Source: an uncultured Oscillospiraceae bacterium
GTDB lineage: Bacteria; Bacillota; Clostridia; Oscillospirales; Ruminococcaceae
Length of the DNA stretch: 23,305 nt
Direction: 5' to 3'
Assembly (NCBI GenBank): GCA_934513685.1
Contig: CAKSWY010000034.1
Location: 1-23,305 of the forward strand
Positions 21,417-23,305 of the stretch are shown piece after piece. A program made the position numbers and the translations under genes. The notes below the pieces were generated by a model. The model saw only the letters and a list, made by a program, of their open reading frames with translations. It did not search any database and was not told where the DNA came from. Within the stretch, counting starts at the first letter, position 1, and every line of letters begins with the position of its first letter.

Positions 21417-22832
21417 ATGAATGTCTTGTTTTGTGCCAGCGAAGCGACTCCCTTTGCCAAGTCCGGCGGTCTGGGCGATGTGGCGGGTGCTCTGCCCAAA
21501 GCCTTGGTGAAAGACGGCGTGGATTGCCGCGTGGTCCTGCCTTTGTACGGCGATTTGAAATTCCGGGATGAGCTGAACTATGTGACCAACTTCAGCGTTC
21601 CGGTGGGCTGGCGCAGCCAGTACTGCGGCCTGTTTACTGCGGTGCGGGATGGCGTGACCTTCTATTTTCTGGACAATGAATATTATTTCAAGCGTAGCGG
21701 CCTGTATGGCTTCTACGATGACGGCGAGCGCTTTGCGTTCTTCAGCCGCGCCTGCCTGGAGATGCTGTTCTATACCGATTTTGTGCCCGATGTCATCAAT
21801 TGCAACGACTGGCAGACGGCTTTGACGTCGGTGTATCTGAACCTGTATTATCGGCATTTGGATAAGTTCAGCCGCATTAAGACGGTGTTTACCATTCACA
21901 ACATTCAGTATCAGGGCAAGTACGGCCTGGATATTTTGGAGGACACCTGCGGCATTGGAAACCGGGATGCCCACATTCTGGAGTACGATGGCTGTGCCAA
22001 CTTTATGAAGGGCGCCATTGAGACGGCGGACAAGATCAGCACCGTCAGCCCCACCTATGCACAGGAAATTCTGGACCCATGGTTCAGCCACGGCCTGGAT
22101 GGCCTGCTGCGTCAGAAGCAGTATAAGCTGTGCGGCATTCTGAACGGCATTGATATGGCCGTGAACGATCCCGCCACGGATCCCGCTCTGGCGGCAAACT
22201 ACGATGTGAATACCGTGCAGGACGGCAAACCGATCTGCAAAAAGGCCATGCTGGAGCAGTTCGGCATGGATCAGGACGGCAGCCCTGTTATGGGTATGGT
22301 GACCCGTTTGGTTGGCCATAAGGGCCTGGATCTGGTGCGCAGCGTGGCCGAAGGGCTTTTGCAGCAGGGGATTCAGTTGGTCATTCTGGGTAGCGGCGAG
22401 CATGGCTATGAGGCGTTCTTTAACGACCTGGCCTATCGGCATCCCGGCCGCGTGGGCGTGTACATTGGCTTCAACGCCACGTTGGCCCAGCAGATTTACG
22501 CCGGTTCCGATATTTTCCTGATGCCCTCCAAGAGCGAGCCTTGCGGCCTGTCTCAGATGGTGGCCTGTCGTTACGGCGCAGTTCCGGTGGTTCGCGAAAC
22601 CGGCGGCCTGAAGGATTCCATTCAGGATTCCGGCGATGGCCAGGGCAACGGCTTTACGTTCGCCAATTACAGTGCCCATGATCTGTATCAGGCCTGCTGG
22701 CGCGCCAAGGAAGGCTACTGGCAGGAGGGCTGGATGACCCTGGTGAAGCGGGCAATGTCCTGCGACTTTGGCTGGGATGTTTCGGCCAAGAGCTATGCAC
22801 AGATGTACAAGCAGGTTGTGAACCTATGGTAA
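21417..22832 (+). CDS. glgA: Glycogen synthase GlgA (ADP-glucose, GT5)
   Basis: The 471-residue enzyme extends alpha-1,4 chains from ADP-glucose. It begins NVLFCASEATPFAKSGGLGDVAGALPKAL, where KSGGL is the substrate-binding signature of GT5. Further family blocks are FTIHNIQYQGKYG, GILNGIDM, MVTRLVGHKGLDL and SKSEPCGLSQMVACRYGAVPVVRETGGLKDS, the last holding the conserved glutamate and the second nucleotide-binding site. Length fits the family. The ATG follows AAAGGAGGA (21401-21409) by seven bases. It is the last gene of the glg operon; a terminator follows 57 bases after the stop. No glgP or glgX is in the window, so breakdown genes are elsewhere. Confidence 0.96.
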   Translation: MNVLFCASEATPFAKSGGLGDVAGALPKALVKDGVDCRVVLPLYGDLKFRDELNYVTNFSVPVGWRSQYCGLFTAVRDGVTFYFLDNEYYFKRSGLYGFYDDGERFAFFSRACLEMLFYTDFVPDVINCNDWQTALTSVYLNLYYRHLDKFSRIKTVFTIHNIQYQGKYGLDILEDTCGIGNRDAHILEYDGCANFMKGAIETADKISTVSPTYAQEILDPWFSHGLDGLLRQKQYKLCGILNGIDMAVNDPATDPALAANYDVNTVQDGKPICKKAMLEQFGMDQDGSPVMGMVTRLVGHKGLDLVRSVAEGLLQQGIQLVILGSGEHGYEAFFNDLAYRHPGRVGVYIGFNATLAQQIYAGSDIFLMPSKSEPCGLSQMVACRYGAVPVVRETGGLKDSIQDSGDGQGNGFTFANYSAHDLYQACWRAKEGYWQEGWMTLVKRAMSCDFGWDVSAKSYAQMYKQVVNLW

Positions 22833-22889
22833 GCGCTTAAAGTACACAATGTGCATAGTATGCGTCGCGTATAAAGAATAAGTGATGAT

Positions 22890-22932
22890 AAAGCAGAGAG
22901 ACAGCTTGAGAAGGCTGCCTCTCTGCTTTTTT
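22890..22932 (+). terminator. Intrinsic terminator after the glg operon
   Basis: AAAGCAGAGAGACAGC (22890-22905) pairs with GCTGCCTCTCTGCTTT (22914-22929) with one mismatch, then a T-run. It ends the operon. Confidence 0.9.
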
Positions 22933-22966
22933 GTGGGTTTGAAATGTAGGCGAAGAAAGGTAAGCT

Positions 22967-23115
22967 CCCATCTCATCAGTCGGCTAACGCCGCCAACTTC
23001 CCTTCAAGGGGAAGCCTGACTTTCGGCAGAAAGCAATACCGTTGCAGAAACTCAAAGCCTTCCCCTTGAGGGGAAGGCGCCGAACGGAGTGAGGCGGATG
23101 AGGTGGCATCTCATG
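22967..23115. repeat. Intergenic inverted repeat element, copy 2
   Basis: A reverse half (22967-23017: CCCATCTCATCAG, then CTTCCCTTCAAGGGGAAGCC) and a forward half (23054-23106: AAAGCCTTCCCC ... GGATGAGGTGG) point away from each other, the opposite layout to copy 1 (6072-6294). The first 24 bases of the forward half are identical in both copies. It contains no coding frame. Confidence 0.75.
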
Positions 23116-23305
23116 GCTGTAGCCGGATATGGAGGCTGATTTGTGTTATCCTGCTTGCTTCTTACTTTCGCATATGTGCCCTCTTTTTCCATATATAATG
23201 TATAATACTATATAAGAAGGGAGTGTAAGAGGAGAGAAGCACGATTCGGGTTTCGCCATTGAATTGTCACCAGCACTTCTTCCAAAGCGCGAAAAACAAG
23301 TATTT
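23116..23305. other. Window end: possible promoter, no supported gene
   Basis: Two near-adjacent TATAAT hexamers (23194-23199 and 23201-23206) lie in an AT-rich stretch without a clear -35 partner. A purine-rich AAGAAGGGAGTG and AGAGGAG follow (23216-23241). Two frames stay open to the end of the window, but no ATG or GTG start suits them. This is most likely the leader of a gene beyond the window. Confidence 0.4.

Noticed and set aside
1..23305. tRNA, rRNA, CRISPR, prophage, transposase or toxin-antitoxin modules
   Set aside because: I looked for cloverleaf ends, regularly spaced repeats and recognisable mobile or defence proteins and found none.

Overview
The window looks like a chromosomal segment from a GC-rich, low-sporulation-type gut clostridium. 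Oscillospiraceae/Ruminococcaceae relatives of Faecalibacterium, Gemmiger or Subdoligranulum are the best guess. This rests on Firmicutes-type sigma-A promoters and AGGAGG ribosome sites, the glgB-C-D-A glycogen operon that includes the GlgC-like subunit GlgD, a DUF2089 gene, an HscC-type Hsp70 with a J-protein partner, and a short inverted repeat family with a CCTTCCCCTTGAGGGGAAGG core. The assignment is inference; no rRNA or marker phylogeny was available. I see no phage, transposase, CRISPR, tRNA or rRNA gene. Almost all genes lie on the + strand and are tightly packed.

Layout. (1) 1-1957: the end of an asparagine synthetase gene and a MurE-type Mur ligase with an unusual DNNR motif. (2) 2186-5960: a probable three-gene operon of an HscC-like Hsp70, a membrane-anchored J-domain protein with HPE instead of HPD, and a polytopic Wzy/O-antigen-ligase-like membrane protein. 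It is preceded by a terminator-like hairpin next to the hscC ribosome site and followed by a strong terminator. (3) 5961-6369: a spacer with a divergent inverted repeat element. (4) 6370-9899: a class B penicillin-binding protein with two PASTA domains and its FtsW/SpoVE SEDS partner. (5) 10057-10684: a DUF2089 DNA-binding-like protein and a small two-span membrane protein behind a near-consensus promoter. (6) 10801-11367, minus strand: a membrane protein that matches the two ends of the clostridial PAP2 phosphatase layout but lacks the catalytic middle. It shares a bidirectional terminator with block 5. (7) 11697-14696: a GtrB/GtrA/GtrII glycosylation cassette with overlapping genes. (8) 14697-15404: an AT-rich regulatory stretch, then a 3D/G5/DUF348 cell-wall protein (15405-16445). 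(9) 16881-22832: glgB, glgC, glgD and glgA for glycogen synthesis, with an intrinsic-terminator-like hairpin between glgD and glgA and a lysine/alanine-rich tail on GlgB. (10) 22833-23305: terminator, a second inverted repeat element and a possible promoter running out of the window.

Taken together the window is about cell envelope construction (Mur ligase, PBP/SEDS, Gtr cassette, 3D hydrolase-like protein, polysaccharide polymerase-like protein) and carbon storage (glg). No clearly new defence or mobile system is visible. The items most worth a second look are the GlgB tail, the core-less PAP2-like protein, the Hsp70/J/polymerase-like operon, and the repeated placement of a terminator hairpin directly before a ribosome site (hscC, glgA).
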